From Vibrio quintilis (GTDB lineage: Bacteria; Pseudomonadota; Gammaproteobacteria; Enterobacterales; Vibrionaceae), in assembly GCF_024529975.1 (NCBI RefSeq), contig NZ_AP024897.1, positions 1,054,001-1,118,000 on the forward strand: DNA of 64,000 nucleotides. Direction: 5' to 3'. The notes under the pieces were generated by a model. That model was given only the letters and a program-made list of their open reading frames with translations, was not told where the DNA came from and did no database searches. The position numbers were made by a program, and so were the translations under genes. Below are positions 17,264 to 27,333 of this stretch, in pieces. The stretch's first letter is position 1. Each line of letters opens with the position of its first letter.

Positions 17264-17737
17264 TTATGCTTCGGCTAATGCCTGATCAATGACCTGGTAT
17301 ACATCTTCTTTGGTCCGGCAGCGGCGCAGTTTATCCAGGTCAACGCCGGTGTCGCTGTCTTCATCATCCAGCACCTGAGTGACTTCCATCAGACCTTCCA
17401 TGTGTTCATCGGAAGAGCTGCCGGCCAGTGTAATTAAGACGTCAACGGGTTCATCTTCACCTTCAAACTGCACCGGGTTTTCAAGGGTGACTAAGGCGAA
17501 TGCAGTATGGATAACGCCGTTTTCAGGTCTGGCATGTGGCAGAGCCAGCTGAGGGGCGATCACAATGTAAGGGCCCAGTTCTTCGACACTTGAGATAATC
17601 GCGTTGTGATATTCCGGTGTGATAGCGCCGGATGCGATCAGCATATCGGTGCCAATTTTTACCGCTTCACGCCAGCTGGTTGCAGCTGCTTGTAGTTGAA
17701 TTGAGTTGTTATCAATCAGTGATTGTTTGAGTCCCAT
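17264..17737 (-). CDS. ulaC: L-ascorbate PTS EIIA component
   Basis: 157 residues, PTS EIIA type 2 (mannitol/fructose-like) domain. The phosphorylated His is in [12 protein letters not shown]. It accepts phosphate from HPr and passes it to the IIB domain of the ascorbate permease. It is preceded by a 79-bp gap from the IIBC gene that holds a stable hairpin (17761-17782), which may tune expression of this subunit relative to the permease. Confidence 0.9.
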   Translation of the reverse strand: MGLKQSLIDNNSIQLQAAATSWREAVKIGTDMLIASGAITPEYHNAIISSVEELGPYIVIAPQLALPHARPENGVIHTAFALVTLENPVQFEGEDEPVDVLITLAGSSSDEHMEGLMEVTQVLDDEDSDTGVDLDKLRRCRTKEDVYQVIDQALAEA

Positions 17738-17760
17738 GATTTTGTTTCTCCGGAATGTGG

Positions 17761-17782
17761 GCCGGTGAGACAGCTCACCGGC
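17761..17782 (-). promoter_or_regulatory. Intra-operon hairpin between ulaAB and ulaC
   Basis: GCCGGTGAG (17761-17769) pairs perfectly with CTCACCGGC (17774-17782) around ACAG. On the transcribed strand there is no U-run, so an mRNA-processing or 3'-end-stabilising role is more likely than full termination. Confidence 0.5.
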
Positions 17783-17816
17783 ACCGTTTTGTTGATTATG
17801 TCAGGTCAGTTGCAGG

Positions 17817-19574
17817 TTATTTACCGGCAAAGTTTTTATGAATAATGTCCAGAAGTTCATCGCCGAAGGAATTCGGGTTGAGCATGTTTTGTACACCCAG
17901 TACAAACTTGCCTTCACCGGGATCCATTTCCGAAGATAAGTGCTTCGAAGAGACGATGATGTCTGTGGCTGCCAGTTTGGATTTGTAATCAGAAACCGCA
18001 CAGGAATCCATGACATGAGGAATGCCTTTTTTCTCCAGATATTTGCCGATTTTCATCTTCATCATCATGGAAGAACCCTGACCGTTACCGCAGACTGCCA
18101 GAATACTGACCGGACGGGCACCATCATGATTAGCAATCGCCTGTTCAACGGCTTCAATGATTTCCGGTTCTTCAGTGACTTCAATGGTTCCCTGCGCATC
18201 TTCTTCAGCCCGCAGCTTTTTAGAAGCAAAGAACATATAAACACCTGACAGCGCGATAAGCACAAAGAAGAAGGCTTTCGAGAATGACAGCCCCTGCATA
18301 ACCGGCGGGAATACCAGTGCCCAGTCAGCCATACCCATCCAGCCGTTGAACTCTGCACCGTACTGACCCAGCAGGTGAATTGCCCATGCTGAACCGACCA
18401 CTTCGATAATGCCCATCACAAAACAGATTTTCATCACGGCACGCCAGCCGCCGAAGTGGTTAGCAAAGACACCGATGGTCGCGTTAGAGAAGAACATCGG
18501 GATAAAGCCCGGAATAATCATGATCGGTGCACTAAAGGCCAGCATTGCCAGTACAGCGGTGAACTGTCCGATAGCACCCCACATGAAACCGAAGACCATG
18601 GCATTGGGTGAGAATGCGTAAATTGCGGCGCAGTCGATCGCCAGAACGGCATTTGGGATCACACGTTCAGAAATGCCTTTAAATGCTTCCGAAAGTTCTG
18701 CAACAAACATCCGGACCCCGGCTACAATCACCTGAATCGCGACCGCAAATTTCAGACCTGTTTCCAGAATATAGATTGACCAGTGAGTTTTTCCGGCCAT
18801 TGCCTGCAAATTATCCAGTCCGAAAGAGAGCAGAATAATGCCGAAGAATACGGTCATCACAATGGCGGTAGCTGCGATACTGTCGTGGAAAATGTGCAGC
18901 CATTTAGGCAGTTTCAGATGATCAACACTATCGTTTTTGTCACCCAGTTTTGGTGCAACTTTGGTTGCAATCCATGAAGCGACCTGTTGCTGGTGACCGA
19001 TGGAGAACCCGGCACCGCCGGTGACTTCTTCGGTGGGTTTGAACATGATATTAGAGGAAATGCCCCAGTACAGCGCCATCAGTACTGCAGAACAGATGAT
19101 GGTTTCCCACATACTGGCACCGGTGATCAGATAGAACACAGCGATCAACCCGGCCTGCTGGAACATAATATGTCCGGTTAACATGATAGTCCGGATGCCG
19201 GTAAAACGGCGGAACAGAACTAAAAGAATGTTGATGCCCAGTGCCAGAAGAACAGCATAGCCGACCCAGGAATAACGGTCGCCCATTGTTTCCATCGTGG
19301 CCATCATCGCGGTGTAAGGGTCGATGACTGAACCGGTTAAACCATGATACTCAGATAGTTTGGCAATAACGGGCTTAAAGCCTGCGACCAGTGTACCGGC
19401 ACCAACCTGAACCAGCATAAAACCAACAATGGTTTTAATTGAACCTTTCAGGATCGTTGTTGCATCTCTTCTGAGTAACCAATAACCAATTAAGGTGACC
19501 AACCCCAGTAATAAAGGCGCTTTGGTCATCACCTGGCTGTAAAAAATGTAGAAGATATCGTACAGGAACTCCAT
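17817..19574 (-). CDS. ulaA: L-ascorbate PTS permease, fused EIIC-EIIB
   Basis: 585 residues. Residues about 1-455 are the UlaA-type EIIC membrane domain (about eleven segments, opening with a run of hydrophobic helices and containing [20 protein letters not shown]). After a charged linker (about 460-490, [13 protein letters not shown]) follows a EIIB domain of about 95 residues. Its active-site Cys is in [15 protein letters not shown], equivalent to UlaB. In E. coli these are separate genes (ulaA, ulaB); here they form one protein. It imports L-ascorbate with phosphorylation to L-ascorbate 6-phosphate. First gene of the operon. Confidence 0.92.
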   Translation of the reverse strand: MEFLYDIFYIFYSQVMTKAPLLLGLVTLIGYWLLRRDATTILKGSIKTIVGFMLVQVGAGTLVAGFKPVIAKLSEYHGLTGSVIDPYTAMMATMETMGDRYSWVGYAVLLALGINILLVLFRRFTGIRTIMLTGHIMFQQAGLIAVFYLITGASMWETIICSAVLMALYWGISSNIMFKPTEEVTGGAGFSIGHQQQVASWIATKVAPKLGDKNDSVDHLKLPKWLHIFHDSIAATAIVMTVFFGIILLSFGLDNLQAMAGKTHWSIYILETGLKFAVAIQVIVAGVRMFVAELSEAFKGISERVIPNAVLAIDCAAIYAFSPNAMVFGFMWGAIGQFTAVLAMLAFSAPIMIIPGFIPMFFSNATIGVFANHFGGWRAVMKICFVMGIIEVVGSAWAIHLLGQYGAEFNGWMGMADWALVFPPVMQGLSFSKAFFFVLIALSGVYMFFASKKLRAEEDAQGTIEVTEEPEIIEAVEQAIANHDGARPVSILAVCGNGQGSSMMMKMKIGKYLEKKGIPHVMDSCAVSDYKSKLAATDIIVSSKHLSSEMDPGEGKFVLGVQNMLNPNSFGDELLDIIHKNFAGK

Positions 19575-19939
19575 ATCTTTACCCCTGATATATTTGTAAT
19601 TGTCATTGAATGTAGGTCAGAGTCAGTTGCTTCAGATGAAGATAAAACAGACTCAGTTTGCTCACGGAATATAATTTAACAATCATATCTGGTCATTCAA
19701 TGATTGTTTTTGATTACTTTGATTTTTATCAATTTCCGGGCTGTAAAAATGACATAAATGATAATCCGATCACTTAAAAATATTAAAATACAATAAAAAC
19801 AAATACTTATATTTAAATGTGATAATGTTCAAATTTTTATCAGGATAGAAATTGACATTGAAAGTGATGATTATTAGAATCAAAAAAAATCAAAATTAAT
19901 CACCAAGTGGTCACGTGATGAAAAAATAAGGTGATAAGT
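19575..19939. promoter_or_regulatory. Divergent ula control region with CRP-like site
   Basis: This 365-bp AT-rich region separates ulaAB from ulaR. TGTGATAATGTTCAAA at 19818-19833 resembles a CRP site (TGTGA-N6-TCACA, one half imperfect). Near the ulaR start, ATCAC at about 19900-19904 and GTGAT at about 19916-19920 bracket a GGTCACGTGA stretch, a possible UlaR operator. No gene is seen. Sites are assigned by eye only. Confidence 0.45.
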
Positions 19940-20695
19940 ATGAATGAAGTTCAACGACATCATGGCATTTTGTCGCTGCTGGAAGAGAAACAGGCCATCA
20001 ACGTCTCTCATATTATTGATGCTTTTAAAGTTTCTCCTGCAACTGCCCGCCGTGATATCTCGAAATTAGACGAGCTGGGAAAATTAAGAAAAGTCCGTAA
20101 CGGTGCTGAGCGTATACAGACAAAGAAAAAGAAATGGACGCCTCTGAACATCGACAGTACGGAGCATTATGAAGAAAAATCTCTGATTGCGTTGCATGCT
20201 GCCGGGTTGTGTCAGCCTGGTGACAGTGTTGTGATTAACTGTGGTTCCACGGCTTTTTTACTCGGGCAGAAGCTGTGTGGTGAAGATGTACAGATTGTCA
20301 CGAATTATTTCCCGCTGGCCAGCTATCTGATTAATGAAGAGCATGATGATGTGATTATCATTGGTGGTCAGTACAACAAAGCCCAGCATATTTTCCTGAA
20401 CCCGGCGCCGGACGCCTTAAGTGGTTATGCAGGGCACTGGATGTTTACCAGCGGAAAGGGCATTACCGAAGCGGGTTTATATAAAGCAGATATGCTGACT
20501 GCGGTTGCCGAGCAGCAAATGCTGGAGCAGATCGATCAACTGGTCGTGGTTGTCGATAGCTCTAAAGTCGGGCAACGAACCGGCATGCTGTTTTGTCCGG
20601 CGGAGAAAATCGACATTTTGATTACCGGCAAAGCGGCAAATCCTGAAGTGATTCAGGGGCTTGAAGCGCAGGGAACGAAGGTGATTCTTGTGTAG
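19940..20695 (+). CDS. ulaR: DeoR-family repressor of the ascorbate regulon
   Basis: 251 residues from ATG 19940, with AAGGTGA directly upstream (a GTG at 19931 is in frame but lies within that site). The N-terminal helix-turn-helix reads FKVSPATARRDISKLDELGK and the sugar-phosphate isomerase-like effector domain contains VINCGSTAFLLGQ and MFTSGKGITEAGLYKADML, nearly identical in pattern to E. coli UlaR. UlaR represses ula operons and is released by L-ascorbate 6-phosphate. It is divergent from ulaAB and followed by ulaG. Confidence 0.92.
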   Translation: MNEVQRHHGILSLLEEKQAINVSHIIDAFKVSPATARRDISKLDELGKLRKVRNGAERIQTKKKKWTPLNIDSTEHYEEKSLIALHAAGLCQPGDSVVINCGSTAFLLGQKLCGEDVQIVTNYFPLASYLINEEHDDVIIIGGQYNKAQHIFLNPAPDALSGYAGHWMFTSGKGITEAGLYKADMLTAVAEQQMLEQIDQLVVVVDSSKVGQRTGMLFCPAEKIDILITGKAANPEVIQGLEAQGTKVILV

Positions 20696-20742
20696 AATCC
20701 ATCGTCACCCTTTACCCGTTCAATAAAATAATATCAACAGCT

Positions 20743-20774
20743 GGTGTTTTCATGTGTGTTCCCGTGAAAACGCC
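20743..20774 (+). promoter_or_regulatory. Stable hairpin between ulaR and ulaG
   Basis: GGTGTTTTCA (20743-20752) pairs with TGAAAACGCC (20765-20774) over 10 bp including one G-U. It lacks a T-run, so it may be an ulaG leader structure, an operator, or a weak terminator for ulaR. Confidence 0.4.
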
Positions 20775-20828
20775 CGGTTCCCTACACACAAAATTTATCT
20801 GATGAATATGAAATAAAAGGTGCAGTTT

Positions 20829-21896
20829 ATGAGTAAGGTCAATGAGATTACACGTGAATCCTGGATTTTGAGTACGTTTCCTGAATGGGGAACCTGGCTG
20901 AATGAAGAAATCGAAAAAACAGTCGTTGAACCCAATACATTTTCAATGTGGTGGCTCGGCTGTACCGGTATCTGGCTGAAAACAGAAGGAAATACCAATT
21001 TGTCGATTGATTTCTGGTGTGGTACCGGGAAGAAAACGCAGCAAAATGCATTGATGAAGAATCAGCACCAGATGATGCGAATGGGTGGTGTGCGTGAATT
21101 GCAGCCAAATTTACGGACTTCTCCTTTTGTACTTGATCCGTTTGGAATTAAGGAAATCGATGCGGTGCTGGCAACCCATGATCATGCGGATCATATTGAT
21201 GTCAATGTTGCGGCTGCGGTATTGCAAAATTGTGGTGACCACGTGAAATTTATTGGCCCGCAGGCGTGTGTGAATTTATGGCAGGGCTGGGGCGTCCCAA
21301 AAGAGCGTTGTGTGGTGGCAAAAGTCGGCGATGTGATTGAAGTCGGTGATGTGAAAATCAAAGTGCTGGATTCATTTGACCGGACTGCACTGGTCACATT
21401 GCCTGAAGGTACGTCTTCCTATGATAAGTCACTACTCGATGGAATGGACGATCGTGCTGTAAACTATCTGATTGAAACCACGGGTGGTTCTGTTTATCAC
21501 TCCGGAGATTCACACTACTCAAACTACTACGCAAAACACGGTAATGAGTATGATATTGATGTCGCACTGTTATCTTATGGTGAAAACCCGCGGGGTGTGA
21601 CGGACAAAATGACAGCATCGGATATCCTGCGTGCCGGTGAGTCTCTCGACTGCGAAGTTGTGGTGCCTTTCCACCATGATATCTGGGCGAACTTCCAGAA
21701 TGATCCCCGCGAGATTGAAGTGTTATGGCAAATGAAGAAAGAGCGTTTGCAATACGGGTTTGCCCCCTTCTTCTGGCAGGTGGGTGGTAAGTATACTTAT
21801 CCAACTGATAAAGGCCGGATGCATTATCAGCATTTCCGTGGCTTCCGCGATATCTTCACTGATGAACCTGAATTGCCTTACAAAGCATTTTTGTAA
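20829..21896 (+). CDS. ulaG: L-ascorbate-6-phosphate lactonase
   Basis: 355 residues from ATG 20829 (AAAAGG upstream; the GTG at 20820 lies too close to it). It begins [20 protein letters not shown], as in E. coli UlaG. The metallo-beta-lactamase-fold metal motif is THDHADHID (HxHxDH), with further ligands in YHSGDSHYS and FHHDIW. The cytoplasmic, Mn-dependent enzyme hydrolyses L-ascorbate 6-phosphate to 3-keto-L-gulonate 6-phosphate, the substrate of UlaD. Placement next to ulaR and apart from the ulaA-E operon resembles the enteric layout. A terminator follows at 21930. Confidence 0.93.
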   Translation: MSKVNEITRESWILSTFPEWGTWLNEEIEKTVVEPNTFSMWWLGCTGIWLKTEGNTNLSIDFWCGTGKKTQQNALMKNQHQMMRMGGVRELQPNLRTSPFVLDPFGIKEIDAVLATHDHADHIDVNVAAAVLQNCGDHVKFIGPQACVNLWQGWGVPKERCVVAKVGDVIEVGDVKIKVLDSFDRTALVTLPEGTSSYDKSLLDGMDDRAVNYLIETTGGSVYHSGDSHYSNYYAKHGNEYDIDVALLSYGENPRGVTDKMTASDILRAGESLDCEVVVPFHHDIWANFQNDPREIEVLWQMKKERLQYGFAPFFWQVGGKYTYPTDKGRMHYQHFRGFRDIFTDEPELPYKAFL

Positions 21897-21929
21897 AAAA
21901 AAACGCTTATTTATCTTCCTCCTTCCGCC

Positions 21930-21960
21930 ATTGCCGCTTTTTGAAGCGGCAATTTTTATT
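21930..21960 (+). terminator. Rho-independent terminator of ulaG
   Basis: ATTGCCGCTT (21930-21939) pairs perfectly with AAGCGGCAAT (21944-21953), 4-nt loop, followed by TTTTATTT. Confidence 0.85.
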
Positions 21961-22060
21961 TCAGTCAGGATAGTATGTTATGGGGAAATAAAGGTTGTGT
22001 CCGGGCTGAAACAGTATTCTTTCATCATTTTCATTCATTTTTTAGTAAAGAAGGCCGATA

Positions 22061-22254
22061 TATACTCAAACAACCTGAAGATGCAGGGTTCAGTGAGATT
22101 TGTCTCAAAGCCAGACAAACTCACCCGAAGGGCGTGAGCTGAAAGGCACATTTCTGCGTCAAGAGAATTTGAAAGGTGGGTACATTCCTGCATTCCCTTT
22201 CCTTGAACTGCACCTTTCGGCTGCACGCTGAATCCTTCAGGTTGCTTGGGTATA
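22061..22254. repeat. Dispersed intergenic repeat, long copy (copy 2)
   Basis: This 194-bp element has inverted ends: TATACTCAAACAACCTGAAG at the left and CTTCAGGTTGCTTGGGTATA at the right. The interior (CAGTGAGATTTGTC, the CTCACCC..GGGCGTGAG hairpin and GAAAGGTGGGTACATTCCTG) is shared with the copy at 46305. It lacks the roughly 75-bp CAGGCTCTGA...TCAGAGCCTG module of that copy. It abuts the start of the following chemoreceptor gene. Confidence 0.85.
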
Positions 22255-22280
22255 GTAAACTTACAGGCAGTCATAAATGG

Positions 22281-24209
22281 ATGTATTACATGATGAAACA
22301 GTTTGGATTGAAACAGCTCTTAATCATTTCGGTCATGGTGTTAGTTGGCGTCTCCGTTTCCGTAAGTAGTTATGTTGCATATATAAATGAAGAATCCTCA
22401 ATCACTAATCTGATTATCAGTAATGGTGAGGAAAATGTTGCAAGTAAAGCGCAGTTGGTTGAAGTGTATTTGAATGAAAAGATCGATGGTGTCCGGGAGC
22501 TTGGGAAGCTGTATAAAGATCAGCCTTTTACCGGGAATACGGATCAAGACTACATTACGTTGACCAAAGTGTTTGCCGGTGCTTTAAATACGGGCAGTTC
22601 ATTTATCGGGTTTGAATCAAACGGTGATGCTTTCTGGAATCAGACCAGTGATGCCTGGCCGGATCATAAGTTTAATGATGATATCCGGAAAATGAGTTAC
22701 TACCAGGATGGAAGAAAGGCAATTGAGCCGTCAGTCACCGATCCTTATCCGGATGAAGCGGACCCGAATATTTACTGGCTCAGTATCGTACAGAAAACAC
22801 ACAGTGGTGTGATTGGCGCAGATATGAAGCTGGGCTTCTTAAACCAGATTGTGAAAAAAGCTACGAATGCGCCGGGCACTGAAGCGTTTATCATGAACCA
22901 TGATTCAACAGTTCTGGCCTCGACAGCCCCCTCTGTCGCGCCGGGTAAGACCGGCAACGATTTAGCAGATCTGAAAAGTGCCGTCTCAAAAATACTGAGT
23001 GCGGATCATTTCCGGACTGATTATACGGCAGACGGGAATGAGCGGATTCTGTTTTCTCACCAGATCACGCTCGCAGATAAACACTGGTACTTTGTCATTA
23101 CGCTGGATAAAGATGTGGCTTACGCGGCGCTGAAATCGGCCCGGAATTCTGCTGTTATCAGCGCATTGATTGCAACGTTTTTAAGTGTGGTGATTGCATT
23201 CTTCGTTATCCAGGTTTTATATCGCCCGGTACTGACCCTGAAAGAGACGATTATGGGCCTTTCCCGGGGTGACGGAGATTTAACCCAGCGGCTGAAAGTT
23301 GAGTCGAATGATGAGCTCGGGCAAATGGCGGACGGTATTAACCGGTTTATCGCCAGCCTGCAGGAGATGATGCTGGAAATTCAGAATGTTTCTTCGGGTC
23401 TGAAAGATAACGTTATCCGGCTGAAAGGTCAGACGGAAGAAAACTCAGGGATTTTAAACCAGCATGTTTCTGAAACAGAACAGATAGCCACTGCAATTGA
23501 AGAGATGAATCTGACCGCGACATCGATGGCTTCTGATGCAGCGAATACGGCTGAACTGATTCAACAGGCAGACCAGAGCAGTGAACAGTCAAGAGAAATT
23601 CTTAAGCGCTCTCAAACCACAGTGTCAGCACTGATTGAAGATGTTGATATGGCGTCTGATAATGTGCAGGAGATGAGTAATAAGACCGAGGGGATCAATA
23701 CGATTCTGACAGTGATAAGCGGGATTGCTGAGCAAACCAATCTGTTGGCACTGAATGCAGCTATTGAAGCTGCACGGGCCGGAGAGCAGGGCAGAGGTTT
23801 TGCTGTGGTTGCTGATGAAGTCCGCAATCTGGCCAGCCGGACTAAAGAAAGTACTGAAGAAATTGAGGTGGCGCTGACTGAGCTGGTGAAAGGAACTGAA
23901 GTGGTTGTCAGCTCGATGACCGATACCCGGCAGCGGTGTCAGGAAACGGCAGAAGGTTCCGGTGATGTCACTGAAAGCCTTGATACGTTGATGAACTATG
24001 TGGGTGATATCAACGGGCTCAGTACACAGATAGCAACCGCCGCGGAAGAGCAGAGTAGTGTGACTCAGGAGCTGAGCAGTAACATGACCGCCTTACATGA
24101 CATGGTGAATGTGTTAAATGACAACGGACAGAAAACGCTGACCAATGTTGAAGAAATTAATCAGATGAATGGCCGGTTAACCGATATTGTCGGACAGTTT
24201 AAACTGTAA
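22281..24209 (+). CDS. Methyl-accepting chemotaxis protein (Cache-type sensor)
   Basis: 642 residues from ATG 22281; ATGs at 22290 and 22293 are equally possible, while earlier in-frame codons come from the repeat at 22061-22254. TM1 lies at about residues 10-32 and is followed by a periplasmic domain of about 250 residues with dCache-like features ([41 protein letters not shown]). TM2 lies at about 290-312, then HAMP ([13 protein letters not shown]) and the signalling hairpin ([35 protein letters not shown]). dCache receptors usually bind amino acids, amines or organic acids. The ligand is unknown. Confidence 0.9.
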   Translation: MYYMMKQFGLKQLLIISVMVLVGVSVSVSSYVAYINEESSITNLIISNGEENVASKAQLVEVYLNEKIDGVRELGKLYKDQPFTGNTDQDYITLTKVFAGALNTGSSFIGFESNGDAFWNQTSDAWPDHKFNDDIRKMSYYQDGRKAIEPSVTDPYPDEADPNIYWLSIVQKTHSGVIGADMKLGFLNQIVKKATNAPGTEAFIMNHDSTVLASTAPSVAPGKTGNDLADLKSAVSKILSADHFRTDYTADGNERILFSHQITLADKHWYFVITLDKDVAYAALKSARNSAVISALIATFLSVVIAFFVIQVLYRPVLTLKETIMGLSRGDGDLTQRLKVESNDELGQMADGINRFIASLQEMMLEIQNVSSGLKDNVIRLKGQTEENSGILNQHVSETEQIATAIEEMNLTATSMASDAANTAELIQQADQSSEQSREILKRSQTTVSALIEDVDMASDNVQEMSNKTEGINTILTVISGIAEQTNLLALNAAIEAARAGEQGRGFAVVADEVRNLASRTKESTEEIEVALTELVKGTEVVVSSMTDTRQRCQETAEGSGDVTESLDTLMNYVGDINGLSTQIATAAEEQSSVTQELSSNMTALHDMVNVLNDNGQKTLTNVEEINQMNGRLTDIVGQFKL

Positions 24210-24520
24210 TTTTCAGTTTGATGAAATAAAAAGGGCTGGATGGTTTCAGCCCTCAAAATAGCCGCAAGCTGCTTCAGCCAGAGACTGAACAGCTGGATGC
24301 CGGTGATATTTCTGTTGATATCCCTCTGAGGAAGAAGCCGGGAGGTGATCCAAGACAACTAAACCGGCTGAAAACAATCCGTTCGAAAGGCTATATTTGG
24401 CTGAATATTTCCTGATTCAGCGTTGCTCTTTTTGTTTCCTGGTTCCCTGAATACTCATCCCGGAGATTTTCCAAACCGTCCGGGTTTCGTTGTCGGGAAT
24501 ATGGGAATTGTTTCTCGTCA

Positions 24521-24536
24521 CTTGTGTCGACACGAG
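24521..24536. promoter_or_regulatory. Putative enhancer (FhlA-type UAS) for hyf
   Basis: CTTGTGTCGACACGAG is a near-perfect 16-bp palindrome (one mismatch) centred about 110 bp upstream of the sigma-54 promoter. TGTCG also occurs at about 24491 and 24539. Known FhlA upstream sites contain TGTCG half-sites (recalled, approximate). Assignment to FhlA or HyfR is inference. Confidence 0.4.
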
Positions 24537-24636
24537 CTGTCGAATGCCATGATTATCCTCTGAATATCTATCATAATACCAATGATTAATTTATGTAACC
24601 TATTGTTTTGACTTGGTTTAAAAGGCGTAATTTCTG

Positions 24637-24654
24637 TTGGCTTAATAATTGCTA
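24637..24654 (+). promoter_or_regulatory. Sigma-54 (RpoN) promoter of the hyf operon
   Basis: TTGGCTTAATAATTGCTA has the invariant GG at 24639-24640 and GC at 24651-24652 with the exact 12-bp register of -24/-12 promoters, and a good TTGCT -12 element. Predicted transcription start is near 24664, 23 bp before hyfA. Formate hydrogenlyase operons are RpoN/FhlA-dependent, which agrees. Confidence 0.75.
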
Positions 24655-24686
24655 TCAAGTGGATTATTTAACTGACAGGGTATGCT

Positions 24687-25298
24687 ATGAAAAGCTTTGT
24701 AGTTGCAGATCCTCAGAAGTGTATCGGATGCCAAACCTGTATGGCAGCCTGTTCCGAAGTACACAAAAAAGAGGGGATGCAAAGTCATCCGCGTTTGACC
24801 GTTATCAAACACGGTGATGCAACGGCTCCCGTGATGTGCCGGCATTGTGAAGACGCGCCATGTGCCGCTGTATGTCCGGTTCAGGCAATTGTCAAAGAAG
24901 ACGACCGTATTTTGCTGAAAGAAACAGCATGTGTGGGTTGTACGCTTTGTGCGGTTGCCTGTCCGTTTGGAGCCATTGCATTTGATGGAAGTCGTCCGGT
25001 TGCGCTGGCGAACAGTTACGACACTTATATTCCTTCTACACCTCGTTCCTCTAACCCTTCTACCTCTGTTCCCGGTCTGTTCGGGCACGATATTTTAGCC
25101 TGGGAACCTGGTGTAAAAAGTATTGCAGTGAAATGTGATTTATGTGGTTTCCGCAAGCAGGGGCCTGCATGTGCTGAGGTTTGTCCGACCGGTGCGATTG
25201 TTCTGGTGGATGAGTCGTCAGCAGTGGCGGCTCAGTCATCGAAACAGGTTGATGCAGCCGCAGTGTCGCAAGCCGTGAACATGGATATGGAGAAGTAG
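24687..25298 (+). CDS. hyfA: Hydrogenase-4 component A, 4Fe-4S electron-transfer protein
   Basis: 203 residues. It carries four ferredoxin-type cysteine clusters: CIGCQTCMAAC, CRHCEDAPCAAVCP, CVGCTLCAVACP and a split cluster CDLCGFRKQGPACAEVCP, consistent with four [4Fe-4S] centres as in HyfA/HycB/HydN. It should carry electrons from formate dehydrogenase H to the hydrogenase module on the cytoplasmic face. GACAGGG serves as ribosome site before ATG 24687. First gene of the operon and 4 bp from hyfB. No fdhF gene lies in the window. Confidence 0.92.
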   Translation: MKSFVVADPQKCIGCQTCMAACSEVHKKEGMQSHPRLTVIKHGDATAPVMCRHCEDAPCAAVCPVQAIVKEDDRILLKETACVGCTLCAVACPFGAIAFDGSRPVALANSYDTYIPSTPRSSNPSTSVPGLFGHDILAWEPGVKSIAVKCDLCGFRKQGPACAEVCPTGAIVLVDESSAVAAQSSKQVDAAAVSQAVNMDMEK

Positions 25299-25302
25299 CT
25301 TT

Positions 25303-27333
25303 ATGAATGCTTTAGAGCTGTTAGCTTTATCAATAGGCTGTTATCTCATTTCCAGTCTGGTTGCCTTACTGGGAAGCGGAGATAAAGAAAAATCCATGGT
25401 GCGCTTATCCGGGGTGATCTCCGCGTTAGGTGGCTGCCTTGGTGTATTGAGTGCCGGTGTTGCACTGGCCGGATCTCAGATGCTGAAGACTGAACTGTTC
25501 AGTCCTTTCCCGTTTGCACAACTCATCGTCAATATGGATGCTTTGGGTGCCTTTATGGTGATGGTCATTTCTCTGATCGTCATAGCGGCATCCGTTTATT
25601 CTTTGCATTACATGGAAGAATATGAAGGGAAAGGCGGGTGGGGTATCTGTTTTTTCCTGAATCTGTTTATTGCTTCGATGGTGGCATTGGTCGTTGTGGA
25701 CAATGCTTTCTACTTCATCGTGTTCTTTGAAATGATGTCTCTGGCCTCTTACTTCCTTGTTCTGGTTGAGCAGAATGAAAAGAGCGTCAAAGCCGGTTTG
25801 CAGTATTTCTTCATTGCTCACGCCGGTTCGGTATTAATCATGATTGCCTTTTTCATGCTTTACCGGGCATCGGGTTCGCTTAACTTTGCTGACTTTACCA
25901 ACTTGCATCTGCCAGTATGGGAAGCTTCGGTTATTTTCCTGCTGGCCTTTTTTGGATTCGGTGCCAAAGCCGGGATGATTACCTTACATGGCTGGTTGCC
26001 GCTGGCTCACCCGGCTGCACCTTCTCATGCATCAGCACTGATGTCCGGGGTGATGGTCAAAATCGGTGTTTTCGGTATTATCAAAGTTGGTCTGGTTTTT
26101 CTTGGTGGTACAGAAGCCTGGTGGGGTTATGTTGTGCTTGCCTTTGGTGCTGTTTCTTCCGTACTGGGGGTGATGTATGCACTGGCAGAACATGACATCA
26201 AGCGATTACTTGCTTACCACACGGTTGAAAATGTCGGCATTATCCTGATGGGTGTAGGTGTGGCAATGATTGGTGTGGCAACAGGTCATCCGACTTTTGC
26301 TGCACTTGGTTTACTGGGTGGTTTGTATCACTTACTGAACCACGCCGTGTTTAAAGGGCTGCTCTTCCTGGGGGCGGGCTCGGTGATTTTCCGCACGCAT
26401 ACCAAAGATATGGAGAAGATGGGCGGGCTGGGTAAATTAATGCCTTACACCGCTCTGGCCTTTTTAATTGGTACGATGGCGATCTCTGCATTGCCGCCAC
26501 TGAATGGCTTTGTCAGTGAATGGTTTATTTATCAGTCCCTGTTTAGTCTGAGTCAGCAAAGTGATATTGCCATGTTGATTGCGGGCCCGGTCGCTGTGGT
26601 AATGCTGGCGATTACCGGTGCGCTGGCCTGTATGTGTTTTGTTAAAGTCTATGGTATTTGCTTCAGTGGCGCGCCCCGGACTGAAAAAGCGGGCCAGGCG
26701 AAAGAAGTTGGCTGGTCGATGGTCGCTGGTACGGCATTCCTTGCGGTGATGTGTATCGTTCTGGGGATCGGTTCGCCATGGATTTCACCTTACATTTCAG
26801 ATATTGCCAGCGCAACTCTGCGTCAGTCGCCGATTGTGGTAAGCCAGGGGATGTCTCTGCATCCGGTTTCCACGACACAAGCGATTCTTTCCACACCTGT
26901 GATTGCCATTGGTCTGCTTGTTTTACTGGTTGTGCCAGCAGCTGTGCTTTCCTTCTTTAAAGGCCAGCGCCTGAAACAGCGCCAGCAAGGAGACCCATGG
27001 GCATGTGGTTATGCCTATGAGCACCGGATGACTGTCTCTGCCGGTGGTTTTACCCAACCACTGAGATCGATGTTTGCTCCGGTTTATCGCTTGCGGTACC
27101 AATTGGATCCAAGTGGCTGGATGAAACGGTCACTTTCCGCGGTAACATCTTCAGCTGCAACAGTTGAACCCATGTTTGACCGATACCTGATTCAACCTGT
27201 TTGTCGTTTAGCTTTCCATATTAGCCACTGGGTTGGAAAACTACAGAATGGTGATTTCAGAATTTACTGTGTTTACATCGTGGTGACTCTGATTGTGCTG
27301 CTTTTCTTCCCGTTTGATACAGGAGTGAAATAA
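25303..27333 (+). CDS. hyfB: Hydrogenase-4 component B, antiporter-like membrane subunit
   Basis: 676 residues (E. coli HyfB about 672), with roughly 14-16 membrane helices of the Mrp/NuoL/M/N proton-antiporter family. The conserved core includes FFEMMSLASYFLVLVEQNEK (key Glu in TM5-like helix), KAGMITLHGWLPLAHPAAPS (Lys and the broken-helix region) and LAYHTVENVGII. In FHL-2 it is proposed to pump ions using the energy of formate oxidation. Translation starts at ATG 25303 and its stop overlaps hyfC by one base. Confidence 0.92.
   Translation: MNALELLALSIGCYLISSLVALLGSGDKEKSMVRLSGVISALGGCLGVLSAGVALAGSQMLKTELFSPFPFAQLIVNMDALGAFMVMVISLIVIAASVYSLHYMEEYEGKGGWGICFFLNLFIASMVALVVVDNAFYFIVFFEMMSLASYFLVLVEQNEKSVKAGLQYFFIAHAGSVLIMIAFFMLYRASGSLNFADFTNLHLPVWEASVIFLLAFFGFGAKAGMITLHGWLPLAHPAAPSHASALMSGVMVKIGVFGIIKVGLVFLGGTEAWWGYVVLAFGAVSSVLGVMYALAEHDIKRLLAYHTVENVGIILMGVGVAMIGVATGHPTFAALGLLGGLYHLLNHAVFKGLLFLGAGSVIFRTHTKDMEKMGGLGKLMPYTALAFLIGTMAISALPPLNGFVSEWFIYQSLFSLSQQSDIAMLIAGPVAVVMLAITGALACMCFVKVYGICFSGAPRTEKAGQAKEVGWSMVAGTAFLAVMCIVLGIGSPWISPYISDIASATLRQSPIVVSQGMSLHPVSTTQAILSTPVIAIGLLVLLVVPAAVLSFFKGQRLKQRQQGDPWACGYAYEHRMTVSAGGFTQPLRSMFAPVYRLRYQLDPSGWMKRSLSAVTSSAATVEPMFDRYLIQPVCRLAFHISHWVGKLQNGDFRIYCVYIVVTLIVLLFFPFDTGVK

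Larger units (their letters stand above)
24210..24686. other. Intergenic region upstream of hyf
   Basis: 477 bp without a gene. A hairpin AGGGCTG / CAGCCCT (24232-24253) follows the chemoreceptor stop and may be a weak terminator. The right part holds TGTCG boxes and a sigma-54 promoter, listed separately. Confidence 0.5.

Noticed and set aside
22035..22274. Minus-strand reading frame of 79 codons across the repeat copy
   Set aside because: It is wholly made of the dispersed repeat and recurs in shorter form at the other long copy (46431-46616). No ribosome site; the translation reflects repeat sequence only.
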